Shown here: positions 23,892 to 33,405 of the stretch, piece by piece
Layout of the letters: each line of letters begins with the position of its first letter
Position numbering within the stretch: position 1 is the first letter of the stretch
Source: CAWKOH01 sp963851245
Lineage (GTDB): Bacteria > Actinomycetota > Acidimicrobiia > Acidimicrobiales > Palsa-688
DNA length: 64,000 bases
Direction: 5' to 3'
Assembly (NCBI GenBank): GCA_963851245.1
Contig: CAWKOH010000004.1
Location: 558,001-622,000, forward strand
Program-made: the position numbers and the translations under genes
The notes under the pieces: model-generated
The model's database searches: none
The model's input: only the letters and a program-made list of their open reading frames with translations
Told to the model about the DNA's origin: nothing

Positions 23892-24743
23892 GCCGGACGC
23901 CCGCCCCGGCGGTAACCCACGAGCTGGTCATCGAGGATCTTCGGGCCGAGGTGGCGGGCCGCGAGATCTTGCGGGGTATCAACCTGACCGTCCGATCCGG
24001 TGAGGTTCACGCCGTCATGGGCCCGAACGGCTCGGGCAAGAGCACCCTGTCCCATGTGCTGCTCGGCCGGCCCGGCTACGTCGTAACCGGCGGCCGGGTG
24101 AGCCTCGATGGCACTGACCTGCTGGCGTTGCCCACCTGGCGGCGGGCCCAGATGGGTGTTTTCCTTGCCATGCAGTATCCCATCGAGGTTCCCGGGGTGA
24201 GCCTCCGAGACGCACTGTCGGAGTCCTTTGCGGCCGGTGGGCGCGACCCGATGGACGTGCCCGCCCTGGTCGGCGTCCGAAGCGGCTCGGGTCGGTTTCG
24301 ACGCGCGCTTCCTCGTTCGCTCTCTGAACGTGGATCTGTCTGGGGGAGAACGCAAGCGCAACGAGACGGTCCAGCTCGGCGTGCTGGGCCCCAAGTTCGC
24401 GGTCCTGGACGAGATCGACTCCGGGCTCGACGTGGACGCCCTGCGCGACGTCGCCCGGAGGGTGGAGGCCGCCACCACCGAAATCGGGCTGGGCGTGCTG
24501 GCCATCACTCACTACACCCGGCTCCTTGGCGAGCTGCGCCCGGACCACACCCATGTGCTCTCGGCCGGCCGGATCGTGGTCAGCGGGGGACCGGAGCTGG
24601 CAGAGCAGCTGGAGAGCACCGGCTATGCGGAATGGGCAACCGAGGAAGCCGGGGAGCGCCAGGAGGCGTCTCGTCCGGCCCGGCCGGAGATATCAGACCC
24701 TTTCGGGGGTCCGGATCCTTTCGCCGATCCTTTCCGATCCTGA
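23888..24743 (+). CDS. sufC: Fe-S assembly ATPase SufC (copy 1), one frameshift
   Basis: ABC ATPase energising SufBCD. The N-terminal part has Walker A GPNGSGKST and the Q-loop region FLAMQYPIEVPGV. After a one-base shift between about 24266 and 24280 the second frame carries the signature LSGGERKRNE, Walker B FAVLDEIDSGLD and the H-loop ITHYTRLL. The shift falls between conserved blocks without loss, so it is probably an indel error. The C-terminus has an unusual DPF-rich tail (DPFGGPDPFADPF). A second sufC lies at 35140-35883. If the shift is real, copy 2 would be the only working SufC. Confidence 0.88.
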
Positions 24744-24855
24744 TCTCGTTTCCCCGACCTCGTTTTGCCTGACGTCATTGACGGCCGAGTGCTTAGAACC
24801 CGTCCGGACCGTGGTGGATGACACCGGGCGGGCCGGGGCGGGTTCGTAGCTCCCG

Positions 24856-25080
24856 TCAGCAGGCGTAGGTGGCGGACGCCGACGGCCCTGCGGGGACAGC
24901 CGCGGCGACGCTCGGGATTTGCTGGCTCCGGCGCTTGAACCGGGACCGGCTCCCTGACGCCACCTGAGCGCTCCTGGAGGAGGCGGACGCATGGCGGTGG
25001 AGGAGCCGCCAGCGACCGGCCTGGTCGAGGAGGTCCCGCCGGTGCTCCTCAGCGACTTGCTGGAGCATCCAAGGGTGCAT
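24856..25080 (-). CDS. Small basic protein of an actinobacterial type
   Basis: A 74-residue protein from the ATG at 25080, with AAAGGAG 8 nt upstream, a very strong ribosome site. The N-terminus MHPWMLQQVAEEHRRDLLDQ resembles short actinobacterial proteins of unknown function with a helical start and an Arg-rich middle. The C-terminal half (Ser/Ala/Arg-rich) is less convincing. Divergent from the regulator at 25186; the AT-rich gap between holds their promoters. The 112 bp between sufC and this gene show only degenerate CTCGTTT repeats. Confidence 0.55.
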   Translation of the reverse strand: MHPWMLQQVAEEHRRDLLDQAGRWRLLHRHASASSRSAQVASGSRSRFKRRSQQIPSVAAAVPAGPSASATYAC

Positions 25081-25185
25081 TTCGGGGACTCCTTTCCGTG
25101 GATTCAAATCTCGGGGATTTATGGCGCCGAACCAAACCTACCGGCAAATTCTCATTGCTGCACGCCTTTTTTCAGATATAGTTAT

Positions 25186-26232
25186 ATGGCTATGCCTGTT
25201 GCCAATGAAACCATTTCGGCGCCAGCGGAGCCGACCGTCCACTACCTCGTCAGGTCCTCCTTGGTCATGGAGCTGGTGTGGGCCTTGATGCTCCACGAAG
25301 GTGAGCCTGACCCCGGGACGTACCCCGCCCGGGCCCAGCGGTTCGTGGCCGCGCCCGGTCTGGAGCAACGTATTGCCGCCTTCTGGGGCGACGGCGACCC
25401 CTGCTTCACGGAGCTGTTCATCGTGGCCGAACGGGCGGGAGTGCTCTACGAGTCCGACGTGGATCGCCTGTGGGCCGCCCTGGAAGCGGGCGCCACCGCC
25501 GTACCCGGCGCGGAGACCATGTCGTCGGAGACCGCCGCCGACCGTCAGCGTTTCAAGGAGCGACTCGATCGTCTGCGCCAGGACGACGACGTCCGCTCGG
25601 CCTGGCTGGAGCTGGTCAAGGATGTCTGGGAGGCCGTATCGGAGCAGTGGGGCCGAGATGGGCGGCAGGCGGTGGGGGCCTACGAGTGGGACCTGCGAGG
25701 AAGGTTCGCCCGTTGCCATTCGTATTCAGACCTGGCGGCGCTTCTTCAATGCGACCTGGAAGGGATGCTGCCCCGGCTCGTCCGCGAGTATTCGGGCGAG
25801 GGCAAACCAGTGGTCATGGTCGCGTCCTGGTTCGCCCGCAAGACGTTCGTCATGGGGCTCGACGAGTGTCTCCTGGTGGGCCACGCCGCTCCATCCGGCT
25901 GGGTCGGTCCGACGGCCGAAACGAGAAACCGGGCCCGTCGCTTCAAGGCCCTGGGGGACCCCACCCGGCTCGCCATCCTGGAGTCGGCGGCCAGGTATCC
26001 GAAGACGGTCGGAGAGCTGGCCGGGGAGATGGGAGTAGCCCAGCCCACAGTCTCCAACCACGTCCGCATTCTCCGCGACGCCGGCCTGCTCGGTCCGGTG
26101 ACCGACGAGCCCCGGCGGCTCGAACCCGATGCTGAAGCCCTGCAGTGCCTGGCGGACGAGCTCCTCCGGGTAGCGGCGCCAGGAGGGGATCGCCCTGTTA
26201 CAAGATTGGACAGCGATACACCAGAGGTGTAA
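25186..26232 (+). CDS. ArsR-type regulator with large N-terminal domain
   Basis: About 348 residues. The N-terminal 240 (HYLVRSSLVMELVWALMLHE, WLELVKDVWEAVSEQW, GKPVVMVASWFARKTFVMGL) resembles the DUF5937-type ligand domain found before ArsR helices. The C-terminal winged helix is clear: RRFKALGDPTRLAILESAAR, VAQPTVSNHVRILRDAGLL. ATG 25186 is preferred; the open frame extends to 24991 but upstream sequence is AT-rich promoter-like (TTTTTTCAGATATAGTTATA) and the transcript may be nearly leaderless. Its stop overlaps a palindrome that precedes the desaturase, so it probably regulates that gene. Confidence 0.8.
   Translation: MAMPVANETISAPAEPTVHYLVRSSLVMELVWALMLHEGEPDPGTYPARAQRFVAAPGLEQRIAAFWGDGDPCFTELFIVAERAGVLYESDVDRLWAALEAGATAVPGAETMSSETAADRQRFKERLDRLRQDDDVRSAWLELVKDVWEAVSEQWGRDGRQAVGAYEWDLRGRFARCHSYSDLAALLQCDLEGMLPRLVREYSGEGKPVVMVASWFARKTFVMGLDECLLVGHAAPSGWVGPTAETRNRARRFKALGDPTRLAILESAARYPKTVGELAGEMGVAQPTVSNHVRILRDAGLLGPVTDEPRRLEPDAEALQCLADELLRVAAPGGDRPVTRLDSDTPEV
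26217..26231. promoter_or_regulatory. Operator-like palindrome before the desaturase
   Basis: TACACC-AGA-GGTGTA, 6-bp perfect arms, overlapping the regulator's stop codon and ending 12 bp before the desaturase ATG. It suits an ArsR-family site acting on the downstream gene. No second copy was seen upstream of the regulator. Confidence 0.45.
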
Positions 26233-26243
26233 CATAAATCTCG

Positions 26244-27191
26244 ATGGTCGCGACCGTGGTGCCGGAGGCTCGGCTGCTGCCCGACGTGCTGCCAACCGAG
26301 CGCCTCTCAGTTTCCGGCCGGCCGGCTCCCGAGCTTCGCTCCGAGTGGCGGCGCGTGCCCGATGGGCGCAACGCTCTGACCGTCCTCATGGCGTGGGTCC
26401 AGTCCTTCGGGGTGGTTGCCATCGCCGCCTACCTCGATCGCTGGTGGGCGTATCTGCTGGCCTTCTTCCTCATGGGTCGGGCCTTCGCCCTGCTGAACAT
26501 CCTCGGCCACGAAGCCGCCCACCGGCTCCTTTTCTCCAACCGGCGCATCAACGACTTCGTCGGCCGCTGGCTCCTGGCCTACCCGGCCTTCACGCCCTTC
26601 GATGTCTACCGGCGGGTCCATATGGCCCATCACAAGGATGAGATGGGCCCGGACGAGCCTGACATGGGGCTCTACTCCGGATACCCCATCAAGCGGGCGT
26701 CAATGCGGCGGAAGCTCACCCGGGACGCCATCGGTGTATCCGGGTGGAAGAACCTCCGTCCACTGATGGTGGCGACCTACCGCCGGTCGTCCCGCCCGGT
26801 GGCGGTCCGGATCGTCGCCGTGCAGGTTCTCATCTGGGCCGCCTTCTGGGCCGCCAGCGGCCGATGGTGGCTGTATCCCCTGCTTTGGCTGGCGCCATGG
26901 ATGACCGTGTGGCGGGTGCTGAACCGCCTGCGAGCGATAGCCGAGCACGCCGGGATGGAGAGATCAGCCGACCGGCGCAAGACGACCCACGTGGTTCGCC
27001 AACGGCCACTCGCCCGATTCTGGATAGTCCCCTACAACACCGGGTTCCACCTCGCTCATCATGTCGACAGTGGCATTCCCTGGCAGCGGCTGCCGGTGCT
27101 GCACCGCGAGCTGGTTGCTTCGGGCTGGATAACGCCCGAACTGGAGTACCCGAGCTACACCGCCTTGTGGCGGGCCCTGGCATCGGGATAG
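26244..27191 (+). CDS. Membrane fatty acid desaturase
   Basis: A 315-residue integral membrane di-iron desaturase. The three histidine boxes are present: HEAAH (89-93), HMAHH (126-130) and HLAHH near 280. Hydrophobic segments flank them (VLMAWVQSFGVVAIAAYL, YLLAFFLMGRAFALLNIL, AVQVLIWAAFWAASGRWWLY). Such enzymes introduce double bases into acyl chains or related lipids, using ferredoxin or a similar donor. The exact substrate (acyl-CoA, acyl lipid or other) cannot be told. It sits 12 nt after the ArsR-type regulator gene and is probably controlled by it. Confidence 0.88.
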   Translation: MVATVVPEARLLPDVLPTERLSVSGRPAPELRSEWRRVPDGRNALTVLMAWVQSFGVVAIAAYLDRWWAYLLAFFLMGRAFALLNILGHEAAHRLLFSNRRINDFVGRWLLAYPAFTPFDVYRRVHMAHHKDEMGPDEPDMGLYSGYPIKRASMRRKLTRDAIGVSGWKNLRPLMVATYRRSSRPVAVRIVAVQVLIWAAFWAASGRWWLYPLLWLAPWMTVWRVLNRLRAIAEHAGMERSADRRKTTHVVRQRPLARFWIVPYNTGFHLAHHVDSGIPWQRLPVLHRELVASGWITPELEYPSYTALWRALASG

Positions 27192-27199
27192 CGCTGCAG

Positions 27200-27935
27200 T
27201 CAGCCAGCCGGCTGCGATCGGGGCCGGCTGTCGTGGCGCTCGTGTTCTCGCCTCATCAGCTCCCCCATCTCGCGTCCATACGATTCGTAGGCCGCACGAA
27301 GGCGCCGGCCCGGCCACCGGCGGGGTAGGAGGGCGGGGGGCAGGACGGGGTCGTCCCGAATGTGGCGAATCATGGCGGCGGCCGAGCGCGAACCGCTGCG
27401 CCGGATCGGCGGTAACGGAGAGCGATTCGAGAAGGGCTTCGGCCTTGTCCGCCCACGCCGGGAGGTTCCAGAGTGAACTGACCAGATCGGCCGACGTGGC
27501 GGTTTCGAAGGTCGCCTTGGCATCGAAGCACCACAGCATGGCCTGGAGGCCCTCCGGCCAGGGGCGAAGGAGGTTGTTCGGGCGGGTCCAGACTCCGGCG
27601 CGGAGCTCGGCCAGGCGAAGCTCGGCCAGCTCGGCCCGGGCCGCCGCCCGCTGGTTGGACCCATGGGCACCAGGCCTGAGCACGGCCAGTTCCCATCCAC
27701 CCCGCCAGGGGCGCACCGCGGGGTGGAGGCCCTCGTCCTGGCGGTACTGACGGTTCAGCAACCGCGGACTGAGCCCGTAGGCCCCGTCGTGCGCCACGAC
27801 GTCGCCGTCGGAGGCCAGCCGGGAGAGCGCCACCCGAGTCGTCCCCTCGTTTATCCCGAACAGCTCGACGGTGCGCACCAGAACCCGGACCGGGAGAGAA
27901 GGGCGATGGGTCCCCAGGAGGATGGAGAGGATCAC
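27200..27935 (-). CDS. PaaX-like transcriptional regulator, one frameshift
   Basis: N-terminal winged helix: LPVRVLVRTVELFGINEGTT, RVALSRLASDGDVVAHDGAY, LSPRLLNRQYRQDEGLHP. The middle domain WRGGWELAVLRPG and GVWTRPNNLLRPW is typical of PaaX (repressor of phenylacetate and related pathways). Near 27375 the frame shifts; the C-terminus MIRHIRDDPVLPPALLPRRW continues in another frame. GTG 27935 is a possible start, although PaaX homology (DLRPLTARS) extends about 15 residues further toward 27985, where it abuts the cyclase gene. Target genes unknown; no phenylacetate genes are in view. Confidence 0.75.
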
Positions 27936-27985
27936 GGACCGGGCCGTCAGTGGCCGCAGGTCCGGGCCGGCGGCGCCCTCGCCGG

Positions 27986-28645
27986 TCAGGGAACTCCTAT
28001 CACGGTTACTTCGCCACGCTGATGCTGCTCCCAGGACCAGGCGCACGCCGCCGAGCAGAACCGGTGCACGGTTCCGTCCGGGCCGAAGCGGGTGTCCAGG
28101 CCCGCGATGGCAGGCAACACGAGACCGCAGCACGCGTCGGTGACCATGACGTCATCTCGGCCCACCCTCAGCTCGCAGGCCTCGAGGGGCCGATCGAAGC
28201 CGGGTACCGGATATGGGCGAACACCACCCGGCTCGACCCAGCGTGGGGCCAGGCTGGCGACTTCCCGGGTGGCCAGCACCTGGCTGGGCGCAGCCACGTC
28301 GCTCAGCCTCGACGCCACATTGGCGGCCCGGCCGATGTAGTCGTCGCCCTCGAACATGATCACCGCGCCTTGGGCCAGGCCGGCCCGGATCTCGAGAGGC
28401 TCGCCCGCCGGGACCCGGGCCGCCAGCTCTATCACCATGGCGACAACCGCCTCAGTGTCGCTCGAACTGAGCATGGCCCCGTCGCCGAGCCACTTGGTCA
28501 CTCTCACGCCTCTCCGCGCCGCGATCTCGCGGACCCGGGTCCTGAAGCTGGCTAAGACAACCACCGTGCGCTCGTCGCCGAAGCGCTCTGTGAACGCGGT
28601 AAAACCGCTCAGGTCAACAAACGCGAAGCACCGCTCTACCCGCAT
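27986..28645 (-). CDS. Class III nucleotidyl cyclase domain fused to a YHS-like Cys cluster
   Basis: A 219-residue protein. Residues 1 to about 150 are a class III adenylate/guanylate cyclase domain: CFAFVDLSGFTAFTERFGDE (first metal Asp), KWLGDGAML (second Asp), GLAQGAVIMFEGDDYIGRAA, NVASRL. The last 55 residues hold TDACCGLVLP and HRFCSAACAWSWEQH, a YHS-like metal-binding pattern (CC ... C...C). Cyclase activity is plausible because both metal Asp residues are present; the substrate-specifying residues were not assigned. It is followed immediately by the PaaX-like gene. Confidence 0.8.
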   Translation of the reverse strand: MRVERCFAFVDLSGFTAFTERFGDERTVVVLASFRTRVREIAARRGVRVTKWLGDGAMLSSSDTEAVVAMVIELAARVPAGEPLEIRAGLAQGAVIMFEGDDYIGRAANVASRLSDVAAPSQVLATREVASLAPRWVEPGGVRPYPVPGFDRPLEACELRVGRDDVMVTDACCGLVLPAIAGLDTRFGPDGTVHRFCSAACAWSWEQHQRGEVTVIGVP

Positions 28646-28696
28646 CGGATCATCCTCCGGGCAGCGTACCGGGGTTGGCGGGCCGACCTGGCTTGA

Positions 28697-29852
28697 TTAC
28701 GCGACCCGGCTGGCGAGTACGAAGAACGAGCTCAGTGGGATGACTTGCACGTCCGCCCCCGTGTATGGCGCCTGGACGATCATGCCCCCGCCCACGTACA
28801 TGGCCACGTGCTGGCCGGGGTCGGCCGGGAAGACGAGGTCGCCTGGCTCCAGCTGGGACATCGAGATGTGGGTGGTGTCGGCGTACTGAGCCCCGCTGAA
28901 GTGGGGGAGGGAGATGCCGACCTGGGCGTAGGCCCACATCACCAGCCCGGAGCAGTCGAAAGCGTTCGGTCCCGCGGCCCCGTAGACGTAAGGGTCACCG
29001 ACCCGGCTCTCGGCCGCGGCCACCGCGCCGGACGCACCGCTGCCGACGGGGGGAGGCGGCCCTGAGATCGAACCCGCCCCCGAGCCGGCGGTCTGACCCT
29101 CAACTTGAGGTTCAGACTGGAGCTGGGCCCGGGCGGCGGCCTGGGCCTGGGCGGCGGCCTGTTCAGAGGCCAGCCTCTGTTGGGCCGCCCGCTGGGCGGC
29201 CGCCGCCGCCGCAGCTTCCTGCTGGGCTACCAGGGTGGCGATCTGACCGGTGATCTGACTCTTCTGGGCGGTCAGCTGGGCCGCTAGGTTCGCCACCGCC
29301 TGCTGGGCGGATGCCACCTTCTGAACCTGGGCCTTGGCGGCCGACTCCTTCTTCTTGAGGGTGTTCTCGGCCGCTTGCTGCTGTAAAGACGCCAGGTGGT
29401 ACTGATCGATGGCGTTGGTCTGGTCCGTGGCGAGGGTGTCGACGTATTCGGCTCGCAGCAAGGCGTTGTTGGCGCTCTGCATGGCGGTTGAACCGCTCGC
29501 CTGCGGGCTGTTGCCGCCGTTGACGTAGGCCTGGACCGCGTCCTGGAGCAGGACGACCCGGTCGCGGCTGGTGGTGGCCTCGCTGGAAGCCAGTTGCTTG
29601 GCGGCCGTCGTCACCTGTGCGTCGAGCGTCTGCACCTGGTTCCGGGCGGCGTCGTACTGCTCGGAGAGGGCATCTTCCTGCATGCCGAGCGAGTTGATTC
29701 TGGATACGAGCGCGGCGGCCTGGGCCCTGAGATCCGAGATCGAATCTGCGGATGCCCTGGGGATAACGAGGCCGGAAGTCGAGCGCGACCGCAGCCGTCA
29801 CTGCCAGAACCCGACCCGCGTGCCGACGGAAGCTCCACGAGCACGTAGTCAC
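28697..29852 (-). CDS. NlpC/P60 peptidoglycan endopeptidase, one frameshift near the N-terminus
   Basis: RipA/RipC-type secreted cell-wall hydrolase. From GTG 29852 a signal peptide is read (FRRHAGRVLAVTAAVAL); near 29790 the frame shifts and continues as SADSISDLRAQAAALVSRIN. A long coiled coil follows (about 200 residues, rich in Gln/Ala), then a Gly/Pro linker and the NlpC/P60 domain: Cys in AFDCSGLVMWAYAQVGI, His in GQHVAMYVGGG, third position in APYTGAD. The enzyme cleaves peptide stems in division or growth. No operon partner. The 175 bp upstream (29853-30027) show only a small CTCGC-TTA-GCGAG hairpin. Confidence 0.87.
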
Positions 29853-30027
29853 AACGGGATCACAACTTAGGTGAACGGCTGGCTCAGTTCAAGCCATTGC
29901 GCTTTTCCAACTGCAAATCAGCCGCGAAGCGACGCTCGCTAAGCGAGGAAAATCCGGACTATCGCTGAGTTTTCTGCCCCGCCCAGAAACCGCGGAAACA
30001 GACTCTGCTACCGCACAGAACCGACTC

Positions 30028-31239
30028 TCATGTCAGTCGTTCCACGATCATGGCCATTCCCTGCCCGCCTCCGACACACATTGATTCGAGACCGACTGTC
30101 TTGTCCTCGGCCTGGAGACCATTCAGCAGAGTGGTCATGATGCGCGCCCCGGTCATTCCGAAGGGATGACCCAACGCGATAGCGCCGCCGTGGACATTCA
30201 GCTTGTCGTACGGAATCCCCAGTCGACGGGCAGACGGAACAACCTGCGCCGCGAACGCTTCGTTGATCTCTACTAAATCAATATCGTCGATCGTCATCCC
30301 AGCCCGACCCAGCGCTTGGCGGCAGGCTTCCACCGGGCCCAGACCCATGATCTCGGGATCGAGCGCAGTGACGGCTGAAGCTATGACGCGGGCCAGAGGC
30401 TGGATCCCGAGTTCCCTCGCCTTGGTATCGCTCATTACCAGTACGGCCGCGGCTCCGTCGTTCAGCGGGCAGCTGTTGCCGGCCGTGACCTCGCCGTCGG
30501 GGCGGAATACCGGCTTCAACTCGGACAGCTTTTCGACTGTCGTTCCCGGCCTCGGTCCGTCGTCGATTCGAACCTCGGTCCCGTCGGGTAGGGCCAGCGG
30601 TGTGATCTCGAGCTCGAAGAAGCCATTCTCCTGCGACGCCACCGCCCGCTGCTGCGACAAAGCGGCAAACTCGTCCATGTCGTGACGTGACACATTCTCC
30701 AGCTCGCGCACGTTCTCTGCTGTCTGTCCCATGGCGACATAGATATCCGGCAGACCGGCTGCTGGTGACCACGTCTCGCTGCCGCCCAAAGCGCGGTGAC
30801 TCGTGCGCTCCTCGGCGTCGTGAAACTGAGCATTGTGCGTCCCGGGAATACCGTCGCTCATGCCGTGGCCGAACCGGCTCACGGCCTCCACGCCCGCCGC
30901 CACGAACACATCCCCTTCGCCGGCTTTGATGGCGTGGGCGGCCATCCTGATGGTTTGCAGAGACGAGGAGCAGTACCGGTTGACGGTAGTCCCGGGGACG
31001 TTCGGCAGATCCGCCAGGAGCGCGACGACGCGCGCCAGGTTGTAACCCGCCTCGCCGGCCGGCTGGGCGCAGCCGAGTATGAGATCCTCGACCATGGCGG
31101 GCTCCACCTGCGGCAACTTGGCCATGAGAGCCTTCACGATCTGAGCGCTCATGTCATCGGGGCGGAGGCTGACGAGCGATCCCTTGTGAGCTCGGCCTAT
31201 CGGGCTGCGGGCGGTGGCGACGATGACGGCCTCGGGCAT
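30028..31239 (-). CDS. Acetyl-CoA acetyltransferase (thiolase)
   Basis: A 403-residue thiolase. Cys90 in NRYCSSSLQ is the nucleophile; the C-terminal catalytic blocks are VEINEAFAAQVV, GGAIALGHPFGMTGARI and MCVGGGQGMAM (second Cys). Length and composition match degradative thiolase II-type enzymes (3-ketoacyl-CoA thiolase or acetoacetyl-CoA thiolase). Start ATG 31239 begins with the family's PEAVIVATARSPIGR. It stands alone; a fatty-acid or ketone role is likely but the chain length is not predictable. Confidence 0.93.
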   Translation of the reverse strand: MPEAVIVATARSPIGRAHKGSLVSLRPDDMSAQIVKALMAKLPQVEPAMVEDLILGCAQPAGEAGYNLARVVALLADLPNVPGTTVNRYCSSSLQTIRMAAHAIKAGEGDVFVAAGVEAVSRFGHGMSDGIPGTHNAQFHDAEERTSHRALGGSETWSPAAGLPDIYVAMGQTAENVRELENVSRHDMDEFAALSQQRAVASQENGFFELEITPLALPDGTEVRIDDGPRPGTTVEKLSELKPVFRPDGEVTAGNSCPLNDGAAAVLVMSDTKARELGIQPLARVIASAVTALDPEIMGLGPVEACRQALGRAGMTIDDIDLVEINEAFAAQVVPSARRLGIPYDKLNVHGGAIALGHPFGMTGARIMTTLLNGLQAEDKTVGLESMCVGGGQGMAMIVERLT

Positions 31240-31385
31240 GGTTCCTCCTAGGGTCGAGGCGCAAAGGCGCCGGCGAGGCGGCCTCTGGGCGGTTCTGATC
31301 TGAAACTAGTTGTACCCGACGAAGGCGCCTTAGTGCTGCAGAACGAAGCTACGCGGGATGGCCGGCTCGGGATACCCTGACGGTG

Positions 31386-31661
31386 ATGTCGGATATCTCG
31401 GTAAGTCCGGTACGAAGCGATCCCACTCTCGACGGAGATCACGAGCGCATGGCCCACATTGTGCTCGAGGGCTGGCGTCCCGAAGAGGGCGAGTTCGTGC
31501 CGGCCGGCCCTTCGGTGGTCGAGGGCCTGGTGAACGGCACGGCGGTGAAAGCGCTGTGCGGAAAGATCTGGGTACCGAACCGCGATCCCAAGAGGTACCC
31601 CCTCTGCCCTACTTGCAAGGAAGTGGCCGAGTCTTTCGGCTGGAGGGTGCCTGCGTTCTAG
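31386..31661 (+). CDS. DUF3039 family protein
   Basis: A 91-residue actinobacterial protein of unknown function. The conserved part is HIVLEGWRPEEGEFVPAGPS, VNGTAVKALCGKIWVPNRDP and YPLCPTCKEVAE. The CGK ... CPTC cysteines suggest a small zinc site. The ATG at 31386 follows an in-frame GTG by one codon. It converges with the FAD reductase gene with 8 nt between stops. Confidence 0.85.
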   Translation: MSDISVSPVRSDPTLDGDHERMAHIVLEGWRPEEGEFVPAGPSVVEGLVNGTAVKALCGKIWVPNRDPKRYPLCPTCKEVAESFGWRVPAF

Positions 31662-31669
31662 GCATCCCG

Positions 31670-32872
31670 TCAGGCGCCAGGGGTCACGTCGGGTGGGAAG
31701 GGGGCGCCCTCGCCTATGAGTCGCTGAAGGGCCATGACCCGCGCCGGACGTCGCATGCCGAGAGCGGCGACGAGGCGCCCCCGCCGGCCGTAGGCGGCCA
31801 GGAAGCGGTCCTCGTCGAGGGACCCTTCGATCATGGCCACCTCGTCGCCGGGTTGGGTATGGCCGACGAATTGGAACTTCACCCCGTGCTGGTCCGACCA
31901 GAAGTACGGGGTGGGCTCATAAGCGGCCGCGGCATCGCCGTGAGCCAGTGTGTGGGCCGCCGCCTCTCCTTGCTCGGCAGCGTTGGTCCAGTGCTCGACC
32001 CGGAGCGGCTGTTCGTGTCCCGGGTGGGCCCACCGGGCGACGTCGCCGGCCGCCACGACTCCCGGTATCACGCCGGCACCGCTCCGCACCCGCAAACGCT
32101 CATCGCACAGAACGCCGTTCTCGAGCTCGACACCGGAACCCTCGAGCCAGCCGGTCGTCGGCGCCACCCCGACTCCGACTACGACTACGTCGGCGGGCAG
32201 CACCCGTCCATCAGTGAGGCGAACCGCTTCCGGCCGCTCCGAACCCACCACGGAGGCTATGCCGGCGCCGGTATGGATCTCCACGCCCCGGCTGCGATGC
32301 CAGGCAGCTACCGCCGCCCCCATCTCGTCTCCGATGGCGCGCTCGAGTGGCACAGGCAACACCTCGACGACCGCAACCGAGACGCCCAACTCCCTGGCGC
32401 TGGACGCCACCTCAAGCCCGATGAATCCGGCGCCCACGACTACCAGGTGACGGGCTCGGGTCAGGTCGTCGCGCAAGCCGATGGCATCATCGACGGTACG
32501 CAGATAGTGAACACCGGGCCCCGCCGGGGTGGCCGGCAACAGGCGCGGATGGGCTCCGGTGGCGATCACCAGCCAGTCGAAGGGCAGGTCGTCTCCGATG
32601 TCCAGGATCAGGCGGCGCCGCTCGAGATCGAGTGAGGTGGCCGATACCCCGAGAAGCCATTCGGCCTCGAACCCTTCCTCGACGTGCAGCGGGATCTGGT
32701 CCGGGCCGAACTTGCCCGTAAGGATCTGCTTTGACAAGGGGGGCCGGTCGTAGGGCAGATGCGGCTCGGCTCCGACGATGGTCAAGGGACCGTCATGGCC
32801 GACGTGGCGAAGAGCCTCGGCTGCTCGCAAGCCTGCCAGCGAACCCCCCACCACGACCGCTCGGCGTTGCAC
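31670..32872 (-). CDS. FAD-dependent ferredoxin/rubredoxin reductase-like oxidoreductase
   Basis: About 400 residues with two Rossmann folds: FAD-binding VVVGGSLAGLRAAEALRHVG at the N-terminus and NAD(P)-binding LVVVGAGFIGLEVASSAREL near residue 150. Other blocks are PYDRPPLSKQILTG, VIATGAHPRLLP, VVAAGDVARW and YFWSDQHGVKFQFVGH. This is the layout of ferredoxin reductases serving cytochrome P450 and Rieske oxygenases. GTG 32872 (VQRRAVVVGG) is chosen, with TAGGG upstream; the open frame extends further but has no suitable start nearby. The redox partner is not encoded adjacent. Confidence 0.9.
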   Translation of the reverse strand: MQRRAVVVGGSLAGLRAAEALRHVGHDGPLTIVGAEPHLPYDRPPLSKQILTGKFGPDQIPLHVEEGFEAEWLLGVSATSLDLERRRLILDIGDDLPFDWLVIATGAHPRLLPATPAGPGVHYLRTVDDAIGLRDDLTRARHLVVVGAGFIGLEVASSARELGVSVAVVEVLPVPLERAIGDEMGAAVAAWHRSRGVEIHTGAGIASVVGSERPEAVRLTDGRVLPADVVVVGVGVAPTTGWLEGSGVELENGVLCDERLRVRSGAGVIPGVVAAGDVARWAHPGHEQPLRVEHWTNAAEQGEAAAHTLAHGDAAAAYEPTPYFWSDQHGVKFQFVGHTQPGDEVAMIEGSLDEDRFLAAYGRRGRLVAALGMRRPARVMALQRLIGEGAPFPPDVTPGA

Positions 32873-32910
32873 GGCCGCAGACCCTACCGGCTCCGTGACA
32901 CCATGGGCCG

Positions 32911-33399
32911 GTGAAATGCGAAGAGTGGTTCTCGACCCGGATACCGCCCGAGTGGGGCGCCCGGGGCGTGGACGTCGCCAGCGACCAGGACGAGATAGTC
33001 GCCGTCGTGGATCTGGGCGACAGTCCGGACGGCACGGATGACGCCGTCGGCCTGCGGCTGTTTCGCGAGCGCAGCAGGGATGAACGCATGGACCTGGCCC
33101 AAGCAGCTGAAGCAACTTTCGGGAAGAAGGTCTCGTGGGGGGCGAAATCGGGCTCTCGGGTCTTGTTGTTCACGACCAGTTCCGTGCCGGTCATGACGCG
33201 CTTGCGCCTGCCCGAGCGCCAGCTTCTCGACACATTGATCGATGCCGGTGTGGCCCGGACCCGGAGCGAGGCCCTCGCCTGGTGCGTTCGGCTGGTCGCC
33301 GCCAACGAGCAGCAATGGATCTCCGATCTGCGTCGCGCTTTCGAGGCGGTCGAAACCGTGCGCGAACGGGGCCCCGAGAGCAGCCGCCGGAATCCGTAG
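32911..33399 (+). CDS. Hypothetical actinobacterial protein with C-terminal RHH-like helix pair
   Basis: A 162-residue protein from GTG 32911, 38 bp from the divergent reductase. The N-terminal half is beta-rich (WGARGVDVASDQDEIVAVVD, LGDSPDGTDDAVGLRLF); the C-terminal half (TRLRLPERQLLDTLIDAGVA, RTRSEALAWCVRLVAANEQQ, WISDLRRAFEAVE) looks like a ribbon-helix-helix segment followed by a helix. No family is recognised with certainty. It might bind DNA. Confidence 0.55.
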   Translation: MKCEEWFSTRIPPEWGARGVDVASDQDEIVAVVDLGDSPDGTDDAVGLRLFRERSRDERMDLAQAAEATFGKKVSWGAKSGSRVLLFTTSSVPVMTRLRLPERQLLDTLIDAGVARTRSEALAWCVRLVAANEQQWISDLRRAFEAVETVRERGPESSRRNP

Positions 33400-33405
33400 G
33401 TTCTC

